Assembly (NCBI GenBank): GCA_025642065.1
Contig: JAODUP010000556.1
Span: 25,001-89,000, forward strand
Origin: Paralvinella palmiformis
Taxonomy: Eukaryota > Annelida > Polychaeta > Terebellida > Alvinellidae
Reading direction: 5' to 3'
Length of the DNA stretch: 64,000 bases
Part shown: in pieces, positions 1-9,656 of the stretch
Numbering within the stretch: the first letter of the stretch is position 1
Layout: the number at the start of each line of letters is the position of its first letter
Notes under the pieces: model-generated
What the model saw: the letters and a program-made list of their open reading frames with translations, nothing else
The model's database searches: none
Told to the model about the DNA's origin: nothing
Position numbers and translations under genes: made by a program

Positions 1-1
1 C

Positions 2-32
<31 letters not shown>
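1..32. repeat. (CTGT)n microsatellite
   Basis: Eight perfect CTGT units at the window edge; the array probably continues to the left. A similar, less regular CTGT array lies at 19300-19415. Confidence 0.95.
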
Positions 33-33
<1 letters not shown>

Positions 34-429
34 ATCGCACACTTACCATATATGTATCACTATAACACACAAACGATGTACCAGGTCTACTATTGTTAGT
101 TTGATGCTGTGAGAGAGAGCTACTTTGACCATAATTTCTCGTAGAGCTAACTTCTGTCGACGGTAAAGATAAACTCTGAAATATATAACGGCTTTGTTAA
201 TGTATATAATGATATAACTAGGTCACACCACCCAGTGCTTAAAAACACAACATATAATATCATTATCATCATCATCATCAAGTGATTATCATCATATAAA
301 TATTTTTGTATTATGATGGTCGATAAAATAATTAGTGATATACTTAATTCTGATATTTCTTTAATAATATTAACTTACAATATGGCATTTTAACTTTACC
401 ACAAAAACACTACATGCCTACCTATATAA
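33..429. other. AT-rich stretch, no gene seen
   Basis: AT-rich DNA with a short ATC-type microsatellite near 262-283. No splice-bounded open frame is visible on either strand. It may be intronic or 3' flanking sequence of the minus-strand gene whose last visible exon is at 1632-1546. Confidence 0.5.
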
Positions 430-832
430 ATATATTTAGACCAATGTCTACCTATGAGGACATATTTAGACCCATGTCTAGCTGAGGACATGTTTAGACC
501 CATGTCTAGCAGTGTAGAGATACTAACACTCATTCCAATCGGTGTTGACAGGCCTAGAGCCGTAGATCTATCTCTAGCTAGGAGGACATGATTATGCCCC
601 CTCTCCAGGTGTGAGGACATGCGTAGACCCATCTCTAGCTAAGAGAACATACTTAAACTTATCTATGTTTATGATGACATGATGTGACCCATCTGTAGCT
701 ATGAGGACATGCTTTGACCCATATCTAGATATGAGGGCATGCTTAGGTGCATATCTAGCTATGAAGGAATGTCTAAACCCACATCTAGCTGTGATAATAT
801 CCTTAAACCCATCTCTAGCTATGAGGACTTAA
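430..832. repeat. Degenerate minisatellite, about 30 bp period
   Basis: Imperfect units built around GAGGACATGCTTAGACCCAT followed by CTCTAGCTAT-like sequence recur roughly every 30 bp, with many substitutions and length changes. The open frame here on the minus strand is only a translation of the repeat. Confidence 0.75.
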
Positions 833-1545
833 AACAACAAATAACAAGTGTTTTAAACTATCGAGACGATTTCTCGTTCAGTTATCAGTGATTGTTGTCT
901 TTAGAAGTCGAAGGTAGAAATAAACTTTGTATACTTTCTGTTATCAAATAGTCAAATGTCAATAGTTCAGTAACGTTTACACTAACTTAGTGTGCTATTT
1001 TATAAGCTAAATGACCATTATAGATAACAATTCAATATAAAATCTGTATTTTTATAATAATTGATGCGTTGCATATCTTTTTGTATGACGAGGAACAAAA
1101 GTTTACTTCAAAACCTGTCTATTTGATCATTAAAAAACCAGTTGACCCCCCCCCCCAAAGACAAATTGCTCTTTTGTTCGCTGAATCACTTTTCTCCTAA
1201 TTATTAAGGTCATGCAATAAACTTATAAATATATTTATCGAGTCTCCACAAAGAGAGTAAAAGAATTAATACATACAATTATACAACGATCAAACGAAAA
1301 AAAATCGAATATTATTAAATAAATGACCGTATAAACGACTCTCGGGCGACTTTCCTGATGATGAATACTGCCCACTTCTTAGACCATACAATATAATAAC
1401 GTATTCCAACAATAAAGTCCCAGAGCTGATTGAATAAGTCTACATTGTTATTTTTCTATTGCATATATGACAGCCTTGTACTGATATATGCAGTCTCCAA
1501 TTCCAGCCTAAGAACTGTGGTTTTGCCGTATAAAGTTTTACTTAC
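833..1545. other. AT-rich stretch, no gene seen
   Basis: No coding signal found. A short poly-C run sits at about 1146-1157. The right edge is the donor-side intron of the exon at 1632-1546, so at least the last bases are intronic. Confidence 0.5.
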
Positions 1546-1632
1546 GACACGTTTAACCTGTTGCCGAGACTGGGGTGCACTTTTTGCTCGAGCCGATATG
1601 TCCCCATCGTCCTTCCTCGCCGAGTGTTTACT
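1546..1632 (-). CDS. Internal exon of unknown multi-exon gene (last one visible)
   Basis: An 87-nt, 29-codon exon. On the minus strand it starts after a T-rich acceptor (ttttgtttcag) and ends at a full-consensus donor, GTC|GTAAGT. Both ends are phase 0, matching the phase-0 end of the exon at 2237-2067. It encodes a basic, Ser/Gln/Arg-rich piece including KSAPQSRQQVKRV, probably disordered. The gene must continue beyond the left edge of the window, because the exon ends at a donor and not at a stop. I do not recognise the protein. Confidence comes from splice sites and phase, not homology. Confidence 0.6.
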
Positions 1633-2066
1633 CTGAAACAAAATCGACCCAAACAATGATCGTACCTTTGAACACATAGAAATATTTAGAATGATGCAGA
1701 ATTATATCAGTGTTGTACCTCATATTAGTAACATTTAAGCATTCTAAAATAATACACCTATTTGCTACTTACTTACGTGGAAATAAATATTTCTGTAAAC
1801 TTACAGAGAGCCATATCTGGAGAATTTCAAGAAATTTCAGAATCCCCTTAACTTTTGCCGTTTTCTAAGAAACAAACTTAACATCTCACACCCAACTCCC
1901 GCAACTTAATTTTGTTTCGCCCAGAATTTATTCCCAACAGTTATTTTGCCTTTATACCCAACCAGGATATTAGGCGACCTTTGGACCACAGACTTTATTT
2001 AGGATTTCTCGGTACAATCTCCCAAAGATGTCAATTAAAGTACAAACTGTTCAGTGGTGTATTTAC

Positions 2067-2237
2067 CCTTATCCCACGGTATCGTTTTTCGTACAAATTG
2101 GCCCTGTTTTTATATTCCCGCCAGAGGACGCTGTCTTCGCGTAGCTGTTCCGGTTCAATGATTCCACGGGCCAAAAGTCTGCGCATGCGCTGTCGCTCAT
2201 TATCTTCCCTTTCCAACTCTTTGCGTTTTAACTCCCC
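2067..2237 (-). CDS. Internal exon of unknown multi-exon gene (charged helical segment)
   Basis: A 171-nt, 57-codon exon read on the minus strand. The acceptor is tacatcatttcag| and the donor AGG|GTAAAT; both ends are phase 0. The peptide opens with a strongly charged helix (ELKRKELEREDNERQRMRRL), typical of a coiled coil or long single helix. It then reads ARGIIEPEQLREDS and ends in an aromatic/basic segment, LWREYKNRANLYEKRYRGIR. The phase-0 start joins cleanly to the phase-0 end of the exon at 3795-3675, and its end joins the exon at 1632-1546. Its even codon quality stands out from the AT-rich flanks. No family assignment made. Confidence 0.7.
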
Positions 2238-2800
2238 CTGAAATGATGTAAAAATGGCTTATTGAGATAAACAGGTATTTCAGATGATCTTATTATAAGT
2301 CTAATATGTTGGTTATTTAATACTTCAGTAAGATCGTCTACTTAAAAGTACATTGTTGTTATTTGATGACTCATTCGATAGAGGCGAATACGAGTCTTGT
2401 TTAGATACATGAAGATTATTTGGATCAAGACAAGTTATTGGTGGTTGCTTAATCCAGTTGTGGTAGCTTATTGAAGCTTATTGGATAATGAATAACAGAA
2501 AAGAAAAAAAATATCTGCCTTCTAATCAATACTTCTGCGCATGCGTAATGTCATCCGAGGACAAGCGCCACTACTTTATTAGCTTCCTGTATATTTATGA
2601 TTTGCAAAGAATGTTTACTGTTCCATCTCCTATCAATTAGTTGTTTACTCAGATTAATCGTAGCCAAACACTATATCTTCTAATGTTGATTTATTACTGT
2701 AAAATATGTTTTGTTTACTTATCTACTTGTTTTTATTTTTTTATTTTATAAATATGCCAGACATCTAACTAGACGTAAAGTAATAAGTGGTATATTAGTT
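2238..2800. other. Intron sequence, nothing else seen
   Basis: AT-rich DNA between the exons at 2237-2067 and 3795-3675. No further exon or element was recognised before the minisatellite that begins near 2801. Confidence 0.5.
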
Positions 2801-3242
2801 AATACAAACAATCCTAACCATGCTATTTAATACTAACAATAATCGTCATGTTATTTAATATCAACAACCCTCATCATGTTATTTAACACAAACTCTCCTC
2901 ATCAAGTTAATGAATACCGACAATAATCATCATGTTATTTAATACCAACAATACTCATCATGTTATTTGATATATACAATCCTCATCATGTTATTTAATA
3001 TATACACTCCTCATCATGTTATTTGATACCGATAACCCTCATTTTTTTAATTTAATATATACAATCCTCACCATGTTATTTAATATATACAATCCTCATC
3101 ATGTTATTTAATATATACAATCCTCATCATGTTATTTAATACCAACGATCCTCATCATTCTCTTTAATACCAACAATCCTCATCGTGATATTTAATACCA
3201 ACAATCCTCATCATGCTATTTAACACCGACAATCCTCGTGAC
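2801..3242. repeat. Intronic 28-bp minisatellite, about 15.5 copies
   Basis: Unit close to CAATCCTCATCATGTTATTT plus AATACCAA or AATATATA, repeated about 15 times with a near-constant 28-bp period. Central units carry the ATATATA form and outer units the CCAACAA form. It lies within the intron between the exons at 3795-3675 and 2237-2067. Confidence 0.9.
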
Positions 3243-3439
3243 AATACGATTCCATTCTCCTTAAATTAAGTATAATTTTTAAGGTGCATAAATTACATTA
3301 CCTGTAAACAGGTAAGTAAATGACATTGGAAATACTTTATCCTTTAATAAGTTTAATATTAAGCATAAAACAAATCTACTTCTTATTGTGGTTTCACAGA
3401 TAAATAATGTAAATTGTTAAAATTTCTAATTGGATTTTA

Positions 3440-3532
3440 GATATATCTTATTCGAAGTATCACTGTATTGTGCCCCTGAAAAGCTCCTGCTAGTAAGCAC
3501 CCTTTATTAAATATTATTATTATTATGTAGTT
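3440..3532 (+). mobile_element. LINE 3'-end remnant (hairpin tail family)
   Basis: The stretch with GCTCCTGCTAGTAAGCACC followed by CTTTATTAAATATTATTATT matches the 3' terminus of the LINE fragment at 21580-22315, which has GCTCTTGCTAGTAAGAGTG and the same CTTTATTAAATA and TTA-repeat tail. Only the last part of the element is present. It is followed by a TAG/TTA-type microsatellite. Confidence 0.55.
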
Positions 3533-3537
3533 AGTTA

Positions 3538-3565
3538 TTAGTAGTAGTAGTAGTAGTAGTAGTAT
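3538..3565. repeat. (TAG)n microsatellite
   Basis: About eight TAG units following the LINE 3' tail; probably grown from the simple-repeat tail of that insertion. Confidence 0.85.
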
Positions 3566-3674
3566 TATAACAAACCAAGAAGAAACATGCAAAACGAAAT
3601 GACTCGGTGAAAGTCCTAGGTCATATCACCCTTTTACAATTTCGTAACCTATACATTTCGTTGCTGTTATTTAC

Positions 3675-3795
3675 CTCATGTTCTTGCCATATTTTCGTCC
3701 TAAGTTTCTCCATATAATCCTTGTCATTAACTGTTATAGTATCAGAGCCGGTCAAATGGATCAATCTATTCTTCATACGCTGAGCCTCGGCAGAA
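3675..3795 (-). CDS. Internal exon of unknown multi-exon gene
   Basis: A 121-nt minus-strand exon. The acceptor is ttgactag| and the donor GAG|GTAAAT. It begins with one base that completes a codon split with the exon at 4202-4083 (AG plus T gives Ser) and ends in phase 0, as the next exon at 2237-2067 requires. The product reads SAEAQRMKNRLIHLTG, then SDTITVNDKDYMEKLRTKIW and QEHE, so it is charged and probably helical. The matching phases on both sides are the main evidence. Function unknown. Confidence 0.65.
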
Positions 3796-3908
3796 CTAGT
3801 CAAATATCAACATTATAATTAATAGTGTAATTAGCTAATTATAGATTGATGATCAAGTGATCGTTGTCATTCTATCGATCTATTGGTCTATCTATTTTCT
3901 TCGTGTAC

Positions 3909-3985
3909 ACTGTGTGTGGGGGGGGGGGGGTATCCATGCACGCAACACATACACACACACACAGGTGCAGACGTACACACACGCA
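3909..3985. repeat. Poly-G run and (AC)n microsatellite
   Basis: A run of about 13 G at 3918-3930 followed by an interrupted ACACAC array to about 3985, inside an intron. Open frames across this stretch on both strands are repeat translations. Confidence 0.85.
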
Positions 3986-4082
3986 ACCAATTTTCAACAA
4001 ATACATATGCACCAAACATATAGTATACCCAGTTATAGCCAAATACGTTATATTTACAAACGACCTGCTGTAATTTAAATAC

Positions 4083-4202
4083 CTCTCATTATCGTCTACG
4101 TCACAATTGTCAGGTAAACACGTCAACCTTCTCTTGTTTAACTTTGACATATGTCCTGTCTTATAGTCGGTCGTAATCCTATTGTCATCTTCATCAAATA
4201 AT
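4083..4202 (-). CDS. Internal exon of unknown multi-exon gene
   Basis: A 120-nt minus-strand exon with a T-rich acceptor (tgtttgtttgtag|) and donor GAGAG|GTATTT. It starts with one base completing an upstream codon (incoming phase 2) and ends two bases into a codon, matching the exon at 3795-3675. The peptide includes LFDEDDNRITTDYKTGHMSK and LNKRRLTCLPDNCDVDDNE. It cannot be joined directly to the start exon at 14237-13507: that exon ends in TG, and TG plus the first base A here gives a TGA stop. At least one exon between them is therefore missing from this annotation, or one boundary is wrong. Confidence 0.6.
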
Positions 4203-4315
4203 CTACAAACAAACATGTTTTCATGGCACATATATAACAAGGTAAGCTAAACCAACATCTTTACCAAACTGCCCCAGTATTAACATCACCACGCTGGTTA
4301 TGTGTATGTAAGCCT

Positions 4316-4370
4316 AACACTGTATGTGTGTATGTACGTGCGTGCGTGCGTGCGTGTGTGTGTGTGTTGT
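4316..4370. repeat. (GT)n/(GC)n microsatellite
   Basis: Interrupted TGTG and CGTG repeats, intronic. Confidence 0.8.
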
Positions 4371-4624
4371 CGTTGTTGGCAAACCTTCATGTTTATGTAG
4401 ACGTGTGGGTCATAACAAATCAATATTCGTTTGTATCGTGTTATGTTCAGACAAATCAGATAGAGAACGAATTAATACAAACAATCCTCAAGTAATATAG
4501 CTATACGCACGCGCGCGAGCACTCACCAACATATTCTTAAGTCAACATAAAAATTAACCCCATTCACGTACGTGTATTTAGTGTCAGAAAACCTCTTATG
4601 AATAATATTAGCAATTAGATTCAC

Positions 4625-4700
4625 AAACCACCCGGACAAAACCCATCTGGACAAGCTCCCCCCCCCCCCGGACATAACCCCCCCCCCCCCTCTTAACATG
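4625..4700 (-). repeat. CCGGACA-type minisatellite with poly-C runs
   Basis: Units such as CCACCCGGACAAAACCCATC and CCCCGGACATAACC, the reverse complement of the GGTGG-TTTT-GTCC motif at 5210-5310. Poly-C tracts interrupt it. One of four occurrences of this motif family in the window. Confidence 0.7.
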
Positions 4701-5205
4701 GACATTGACAAAAACACCCTGTTTTTTTGGAAGAAAATACTGAAATGCAGCTCTATTTTCTTATATCTTATGGTTTTGTATATGATATTCATCATGAAGA
4801 TAAAAAGTGAAGCAACTTTTTAATTGTTTTCAAGCTCATGTTTTGATAAAATAAAGGATGTAATTGTATTGAATAGGAACTCACTCAACGGATAAGTGTC
4901 ATCATGTCCATGAAGAAAGAACAGTTGTCTTTTGTTGAAACTAAATCGAAAACCCATTGCAATTAAATGAAGCTGAAACTATGCATATATGGTTTGATTT
5001 CTCCCACGAAAATTCCAGAGGTCAGCCACTAAAGAAGACGATGTCCACGGAACTCGGAACAACTGCAGCAGAAGCTGATGGTCACTGATGGTCACAAATC
5101 CACGGAAGACACACTGTGTATGTATGTCTGATGCTAAATGATATAAACATGCAAATAAGAATATAAACTGGCGATGTTATTTTGTGTTGTGACAATGAAT
5201 ATAAC
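4701..5205. other. Intron sequence; one weak exon candidate rejected
   Basis: Unique-looking AT-rich DNA. A splice-bounded 88-nt segment at 4972-4885 on the minus strand is open in one phase, but it does not fit the phase of its neighbours, so it is not called. Confidence 0.4.
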
Positions 5206-5310
5206 CATAGGGTGGTTTTTGTCCGGGGTGATTTTTTTCCGGAATGGTTTTTGTGCGGGTAAGTTTGTATCCGGGTGATTTTTGTCCGGGTGGTTTTTGT
5301 CCTTTGGCTT
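5206..5310 (+). repeat. GGTGGTTTTTGTCCG minisatellite
   Basis: Six or so imperfect units of about 15-17 bp (GGGTGGTTTTTGTCCGG and variants GGGTGATTTTTGTCCG, GGTAAGTTTGTATCCG). Same motif family as 4625-4700, 21475-21560 and 39745-39800. Confidence 0.85.
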
Positions 5311-5350
5311 TGTTGTTCGGGGGAAATCCCCAGGCTGTCGCTTATTCGAC
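5305..5350 (-). mobile_element. 3' end fragment of tRNA-derived SINE (type C)
   Basis: TTGTTGTTCGGGGGAAATCC followed by CCAGGCTGTCGCTTA matches the 3' end of the SINE at 34090-34452 (TTGTTGTTCGGGGAGAATCC, CCAGGCTGTCGCTTA). On the minus strand it ends in a GGGGATT/TTCCCCC hairpin and an AAC-rich tail. Only the last 45 bp or so are recognisable. Confidence 0.6.
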
Positions 5351-5639
5351 GACAACTACCCCGCATTCGAATATATATTTTACGGATATCCGCGGGTATT
5401 CGCACAAGCATGGCCATCACCCGCTGCCAACCTGCATACCCTAAATACCAACATTTAATAAACAAACGATATATTTTGTTAGCTACATTAGAACAAATTA
5501 ATATGAGATTGAGTGTCAATAATATTATCAAACATCAAAGATTCCGATATTATCATTTTATTATTTTTTTGTTTGCGACACTTCAATCTTAGCTAATAAT
5601 CGACATTAATAGAAAGATGATGATTTATTGACAATGCGG

Positions 5640-5785
5640 GTAACAAAACATAAACATACCCGCAAATCGTACAAACAAACTCACCCAAACAAATACAAGC
5701 CCACACAAACACAAACAAATACAAACAAACTCACACAAACATAAATAAACACAAACAAACATAAACACAAACAAACATTATTATT
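5640..5785. repeat. (AAAC)n-rich microsatellite
   Basis: ACAAACAAAC and ACAAATAC repeats with interruptions such as TCACACAAAC; intronic. Confidence 0.85.
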
Positions 5786-5865
5786 TTTTTACTTTTTAGC
5801 TCATTATTTAAGTATTTTGTAGTTCATAGTTTTCAATAGCATCAGAAGTCCCCCCACCCCCCTCC

Positions 5866-5925
5866 ACTGTGACTCAGTTGTTAGAGTACCTTTATATCGA
5901 GGTTTAAATCCAACGGATATCTGTC
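5866..5925 (+). mobile_element. Weak tRNA-like (SINE head) remnant
   Basis: GACTCAGTTGTTAGAGTACC resembles a tRNA D-arm/A box and GGTTTAAATCC 24 bp later resembles a B box. No full cloverleaf or acceptor stem is seen, so this is at best a decayed SINE head, not a tRNA gene. Confidence 0.3.
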
Positions 5926-6950
5926 TTCGTGAATTATTTAACTGTCAAACATCGGCTATATTTCTCAGGTGTGACTAGCGTCAGGACTAAATGGATAATT
6001 CAATTATTTTTCTCTTGGTGAAACAACCGGAATTTCACTGACGTAATGAAAGGCGAGATCGGGCATGTTGAAATTAATTACTGAGTTAATTAGCCCACTG
6101 CATCGTCCCACATCTGGAGTGAAGTGACTGATGCGGGGGTGGCGCTAATTTGACCGTTTTATGTTAATATCCGCAACGCATGCGCGTCCGCATCTACTGT
6201 GGTTTGCGTGTCAGTGAAGCCATGTAGTAGTATGGAACAAGACGTGTAATTCACTAATTGTTTGTAAATTTACGTTTTGGGTGATTCACAGAACTAAATC
6301 GATCTACAAGTTCTTGTAGCAGTTTCCTTTTTTTATTAAATATTACGTAGAATTATTATTACTAATAGATAAGATTATTTGTATTGGGAAAGTTGACAGT
6401 TCATTTTTGTCTGAAACAAATGCACGTTATTGAAAATAAATAATCAAGTTGGGAACTGTAATAGACGTGTTATTGATATATGAAACATAATGTGATCTCC
6501 GTGATCTCACGATTGGTAAAAGAATGTTTTTTATCATATGGTTCAGCGAGCCCGGTGAAACGCGACCCGCAAACGGACGTCCGCTAGATGGCGCAGTCGT
6601 CGCGGAAATTGTCTATTCATTCACTCGCGTGTATTCGTCCAGTCTGAGCTACTCATTCAACGTTCACCTTCCTTTTACTTCATTTCTCAAATTTAAAGTG
6701 TAATACACTAGTATAGAGAGTATAACGTGCCATATTCAGTTCTAAGTTTCACCAATTACTACAGTCGTGTATCTAATAGCACGCTTGACCACTATTCTCC
6801 GGGTAGTGCTAGCCACACTATCCTGAGAGATGTTTCATCGAGCAATAAAAGACTTCGATCTAACAAAGTCGTTTGGGTAGTGGGCTGGATGTGTGTGTAT
6901 GTGTGCGTGCGTTCGAGTCTATGTAATGGGGTAATGAAGAACAAAACGTT
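5926..6950. other. Intron; short CpG-rich patch, no gene seen
   Basis: Mostly AT-rich. A CpG-rich patch at about 6540-6620 (CGCGACCCGCAAACGGACGT) and one near 6170-6200 stand out in base composition but show no splice-bounded frame. Their origin is unknown. Confidence 0.4.
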
Positions 6951-6954
6951 ATTT

Positions 6955-7165
6955 AGACGACTAACACTAGTACTGAAAAGGGCAATACGTGTTATTAACA
7001 ACGTATCTTATTACTGTCATACTGGTCCAACATCTGAGAAATTAGGAATTCTAAAGCTGCATAACGTATTTGATTATCACTCTCTTCTCTTTGTACGTGA
7101 TTACGTGTTCAATACACTTCCAAGTTCGTTTAATGAGTGTTTTCCAACATCAACTTGTGATACGT
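6955..7165 (+). pseudogene. LINE reverse transcriptase C-terminal fragment
   Basis: In one open frame, LKRAIRVINNVSYYCHTGPT then LGILKLHNVFDYHSLLFVRD. This aligns by eye with the C-terminal thumb region of LINE family A at 54030-54170 (LQKRAIRIINNAGYNNQTDP, CEILKLSDMYQYHVCLFMDD). It is a different, more diverged family of the same clade. The open frame reaches from 6727 to 7266, but its first 75 codons look like low-complexity, non-LINE sequence. Inserted in the large intron of the minus-strand gene, on the opposite strand. Confidence 0.6.
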
Positions 7166-7317
7166 GTATTTTTGGTAACTTTTGTTTATTTGGAGCCTGT
7201 AGCCACACACGTCCTCCAATTTGTATGTATTCAACTAATATGTTCTATGTGAAATATAAATCGTAACAAATAATACACAAATTTGAAACAAATATCATAG
7301 TCATTGTATGTGTATGT

Positions 7318-7362
7318 ACTCGCGTGTGTGTGCGAGTGCGTGCGTGCTTGCGTGCGTGTGTT
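7318..7362. repeat. (GT)n microsatellite
   Basis: GTGTGTGTGCGAGTGCGTGC-type interrupted repeat. Confidence 0.75.
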
Positions 7363-7707
7363 GGTCAAGATTTGGCAATCAAGTTTTGTTGTATATTGTA
7401 GATTCTATACAAAGACGTTAAGTTTTGTAATAATAATTTAACTGGGAAAAGGTTCAAAAAGTGTTCGTTTTATCCTCAAAATCCGTGTACGTTTTGGCGC
7501 TTTATCATTTCTTTTAAATAAAAACACGATAATAAATATTACAAGTTTTCTGAATTATCAAATGAAAAAGTTGAACAAGAAAAACAGAGATAGTATTGAT
7601 GTTTGTTATTCAATATTAAGTAACACATAATATATTAATGACTCTATCTTATATTTGAAGTCAGTAAACTATCAATTTTCAGGTAAATAAAAGATAATAT
7701 AATCCTG

Positions 7708-7752
7708 AGCGAGTGAGTGAGTGAGTAAGTAAGTGAGTGAGTGAGTGAGTTG
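7708..7752. repeat. (GAGT)n microsatellite
   Basis: GAGCGAGTGAGTGAGTGAGT with one AAGT interruption. Confidence 0.85.
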
Positions 7753-7779
7753 TTTGTAACACCGTACACTAATGACAGA

Positions 7780-8210
7780 GTTATAAGATCGTGGATCAAC
7801 TTCATCAATTCATCATCCGAGTCGTTTATAATCAGAAATGCTCAAGTGTTCAAATCCAGAGATGTAACAGACCTATCCGTAAGTTTTTGATTGGCCCAAA
7901 AGATCCTGATTTAAACGTGTACTCTGTGTCGCTTATATTATCATCTGGATACAAAATATTGTTGTCAGATCTTCTTGAAATAATGGTAAGATATCTAACA
8001 ACGAAATGAACATTAGATGTGTTATTGAAGCCAATGCGCCCCTGATGATTACATCACATGCGTTAGGCATCAAACAATCCCTATTGAGCGTACTAACTCT
8101 AATGCGGCCATTTTTCTGTACAGTCAGTATCTATTGTCATCACTACATTATGTACATACCTGAGGTTTTACCTGGTCTTCCTCTAACTATCATAGAGGAT
8201 TCCTAACTCA
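7780..8210 (+). other. Two short open frames, unassigned
   Basis: Plus-strand frames at 7791-8009 and 8006-8206 are open for 72 and 66 codons and have better codon quality than their surroundings. GTAAGT follows ACCTATCC near 7880 and GTAAGA follows AATAATG near 7987. No family was recognised and no consistent exon chain could be built, so this is left as unexplained sequence in the intron of the minus-strand gene. Confidence 0.25.
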
Positions 8211-8516
8211 ATCCGGATGACGTTAAGTATGCCGGGTTACCAGATGAGAACTTTGTTAGAAATATTCTCACAGTGTGTCCTCTCTGGATCAATCTCATAC
8301 TGACAGCTATTTAGACAACGGATTATTCGATTATGTTTCAGGATCTTCATTGGTATTATTTTATTATTCTTCCACATACAGATTAGATAGTAATCTTCCA
8401 TCTCTTTAATTCTATAATAAAGTCCTCAATTAATGACAGTAATCTCCCGATGTTGATTCTCGACTTTTGACATCATTCCTCGAGTTATCACCGTATCCCG
8501 ATATGTCACTCCTCAG

Positions 8517-8602
8517 CCTCATAATGTTACCTCATCCTCACAATGTTACCTCAGCCTCGTATTGTTACCTCAACTTCGTGATTTTACTTCAACCTCATAA
8601 CG
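8517..8602. repeat. 19-bp minisatellite, about 4.5 copies
   Basis: Units CCTCATAATGTTACCTCAT, CCTCACAATGTTACCTCAG, CCTCGTATTGTTACCTCAA and so on. Confidence 0.85.
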
Positions 8603-8815
8603 AAAATTATGATATAATTTAACAGATAAAAGAGGAGTAATATAAATGATAATGGGCAAATCTGTATAGAATAGACCGATCCATGTACCCCTGGCGCCAC
8701 CATGCGGATGAATTTCACACTACAGTCTCGGGTTACACGTCTAAGATGATAATTGATGTTTTACGGCCACTTTTGTGCACAAGGTAGGCTAAATGGGCCG
8801 AGCGACCTCCAAAGG
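8603..8815. other. No gene seen
   Basis: Unremarkable AT-rich DNA between the 19-bp minisatellite and the SINE. Confidence 0.4.
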
Positions 8816-8819
8816 TAAT

Positions 8820-8935
8820 TAAGCGGAGTCAAAGATCAAACAGCATTCAGATAAGCCCACACCGAGATTCGAACACGGATGGTAGTGATCTGTGGTCCAA
8901 CACGCTACAGCTAAACCACGGAGGCTCGTTAGAAG
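8820..8935 (-). mobile_element. tRNA-derived SINE, type B, copy 1
   Basis: On the minus strand: CCTCCGTGGTTTAGCTGTAG (A-box region), GCGTGTTGGACCACAGATCA (anticodon arm region), GTTCGAATCTCGG (B box). These are followed by about 45 bp of body ending TTTGATCTTTGACTCCGCTT. The B box and body match the plus-strand copy at 58520-58625 closely, and similarity ends right after CGCTT in both. That repeated head-plus-body structure marks a SINE family and not a tRNA gene. Pol III transcription would be internal (A and B boxes). Confidence 0.75.
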
Positions 8936-9650
8936 TCTAAGAATCACTGTTGGGAGGAGATTTACGCGTGTAGTGGCCGATAAATGTCTTACAGAAAAGC
9001 TGTATTTAGGCTATTTACCACCTATATTTGGATTTTATTTATAGTCCATTAAGTGTATGTGATATCCAGATCATAATTTGACATTTAATAGGAATGGCTT
9101 AGACTTCATCCAATAGATATATGTCACTAAACTAAGTAACGTTCAGTGCGATTTGTATGACTGTCATGGTCCGGCCTGTCTAGTTCAAACTTCCATTCTA
9201 AAATGCTATTTTTATGAAGCTTTGCCATCTGACATGACGATGTGAATGGATAAAATCGATGATCACATAGACTATTATTCAATGGGTTATTCCTATTACT
9301 GTAAAATGACTATTTCTGCATGATATCTTTTATTGAAAGTGAACTGTTTTATTTTCTGAATCAGCCATTCGTGGAATGTTTACTAAATATAAATGTCAAG
9401 GGTGTTAATACTCTAATGTAATATAAAAAAATATATATACAGATGATACATATATAATATTTCCCAAACTTTCCCTTTACATCTATAGTAAATATTTAAA
9501 AAATATTCATTAAAATCAATTTATATTCAACTAAATTTAATTTTAAAATCATTTATTTAATCCATTGAGACCCATGCTAAAAATCCCCTACAAGTCAACA
9601 TGAATAATGAAGGTTTAGCTGTGTCATTCATCTGGAAGGATCGGTCCGCT
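8936..9650. other. Intron, nothing recognised
   Basis: AT-rich DNA without long open frames or clear repeats. Confidence 0.45.
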
Positions 9651-9656
9651 CAATCA

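Noticed and set aside
1430..1636. Plus-strand 68-codon frame
   Set aside because: Antisense shadow of the minus-strand exon at 1632-1546, which has splice sites in matching phase. The plus frame at 1912-2241 is likewise the shadow of the exon at 2237-2067.
4885..4972. Minus-strand 88-nt exon candidate (reads LHLIAMGFRFSFNKRQLFFL)
   Set aside because: Good acceptor (gtttcag) and donor (GTGAGT), but it needs incoming phase 0 and leaves phase 1, which matches neither the start exon (phase 2) nor the exon at 4202 (needs phase 2).
5082..5592. Overlapping frames of 66-149 codons on both strands
   Set aside because: They run through the GTCC minisatellite and a SINE fragment and change frame with repeat units; no domain is recognisable.
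6727..6954. First 75 codons of the plus-strand frame at 6727-7266 as a gene
   Set aside because: No similarity to the LINE part that follows, includes a short GT repeat, and no splice signals support it.
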